Below, piece by piece: positions 63,744-64,000 of a stretch of 64,000 nucleotides of DNA; position 1 is the first letter of the stretch, and each line of letters begins with the position of its first letter. Location of the stretch: IMG/VR virus record IMGVR_UViG_3300004151_000006, positions 188,001 to 252,000 of that record; one strand, written 5' to 3'. Under the pieces are notes generated by a model. It did not search any database. It had not been told where the DNA came from and worked only from the letters and a program-made list of their open reading frames with translations. The DNA is from a virus. A program made the position numbers and the translations under genes.

Positions 63744-63779
63744 ACACCTACACCGGGGGATATCCCCCGGTGTAGGTGT
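63744..63779 (+). terminator. Hairpin terminator
   Basis: A perfect 36-base palindrome, arm ACACCTACACCGGGGGAT, followed by AT-rich sequence with TTTTTT. Confidence 0.83.
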
Positions 63780-63812
63780 GATATTAAATATATATTTTTT
63801 CATACGAAATAT

Positions 63813-63825
63813 AAACATATATTAT
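63813..63825 (+). promoter_or_regulatory. AAACATATATTAT promoter-like box
   Basis: AAACATATATTAT, identical over 13 bases to the box before the HNH gene at 31810. It stands before a gene with a related N-terminus, so promoter and gene may have been copied together. Confidence 0.55.
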
Positions 63826-63867
63826 TATCATGTATTGGATAGATCATCACTACAGGAGCATCTCACG

Positions 63868-64000
63868 ATGTTGACTATATCTAAAGATCCTAGGGATACC
63901 ACAGATCCTTCAGAAATAGATCCATTCTACGATAACACCATATCAAATGAACAATATTTCCTTCAAGCTATAATAAATGGAAGATTTATATTGGAAGGTG
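63868..64000 (+). CDS. HNH endonuclease-like protein, 3' end outside the window
   Basis: CAGGAGCATCTCACG before the ATG; 44 residues are visible. DNTISNEQYFLQAIINGRFILEG matches the start of both units in the 31810-33312 protein (DKSISDEQWFLNKILEGRFELLE and NDEISAKQWFYSEIIKDRFVLSE). The nuclease part would lie beyond the window, so the call rests on this N-terminal similarity alone. Confidence 0.6.
   Translation, partial: MLTISKDPRDTTDPSEIDPFYDNTISNEQYFLQAIINGRFILEG

Overview
This window looks like part of an AT-rich jumbo (giant) bacteriophage genome related to the phiKZ-like group. The evidence is direct. Two different multi-subunit RNA polymerase beta subunits are encoded: a beta C-terminal half next to a beta-prime C-terminal half at 5346-9501, and a complete beta subunit at 41897-47391. 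There are virion, baseplate and tail-fibre type genes, a UvsW-like helicase, and a deoxynucleotide pathway (thymidylate synthase-like protein, dCMP deaminase, anaerobic ribonucleotide reductase NrdD/NrdG, and a deoxyribosyltransferase-like protein). Transcription units are compact: a palindromic terminator, then an AAATATATATYAY box close to the TATATTAC early promoter known from phiKZ-like phages, then a GGAGG ribosome binding site. No tRNA, CRISPR array, IS element or integrase was seen. The host cannot be named; the oxygen-independent NrdDG pair suggests growth without oxygen.

Layout: 1-4925 virion/baseplate candidates; 5346-9501 polymerase beta-C and beta-prime-C; 9590-12493 membrane protein, helicase and an unknown; 12535-15943 a minus-strand operon (HAD hydrolase, unknown, dCMP deaminase, thymidylate synthase-like); 16065-27351 a fibre locus with two shorter fibre proteins flanking a 2591-residue protein of about 23 tandem Ig/cadherin-like modules; 27466-31709 NrdG and NrdD, the latter carrying a LAGLIDADG intein; 31810-33312 an HNH endonuclease with a duplicated domain; 33445-37905 small unknown genes; 38151-40295 a secreted papain-like protease with beta-sandwich repeats; 40428-41772 small genes of higher GC, including an XRE regulator; 41897-47391 the complete beta subunit, interrupted by a group I intron; 47524-63720 many unknown genes in paralogous tandem families, plus a Ser-rich/PspA-like membrane module, a radical SAM protein and a deoxyribosyltransferase-like protein; 63868-end a second gene related to the HNH endonuclease.

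The most unusual items are: (1) a nucleotidyltransferase-like domain (GS, DLD and a third Asp) inside the complete polymerase beta subunit; (2) a group I intron in the same gene at the conserved HDD...R motif; (3) an intein in NrdD; (4) a pair of near-identical structured leader RNAs at 37997-38050 and 61985-62038 whose first stem shows compensatory changes; (5) a phage-encoded secreted papain-like protease; (6) the giant repeat fibre with signs of exchange between repeats. Most other genes have no recognisable family and are described only by what can be seen.
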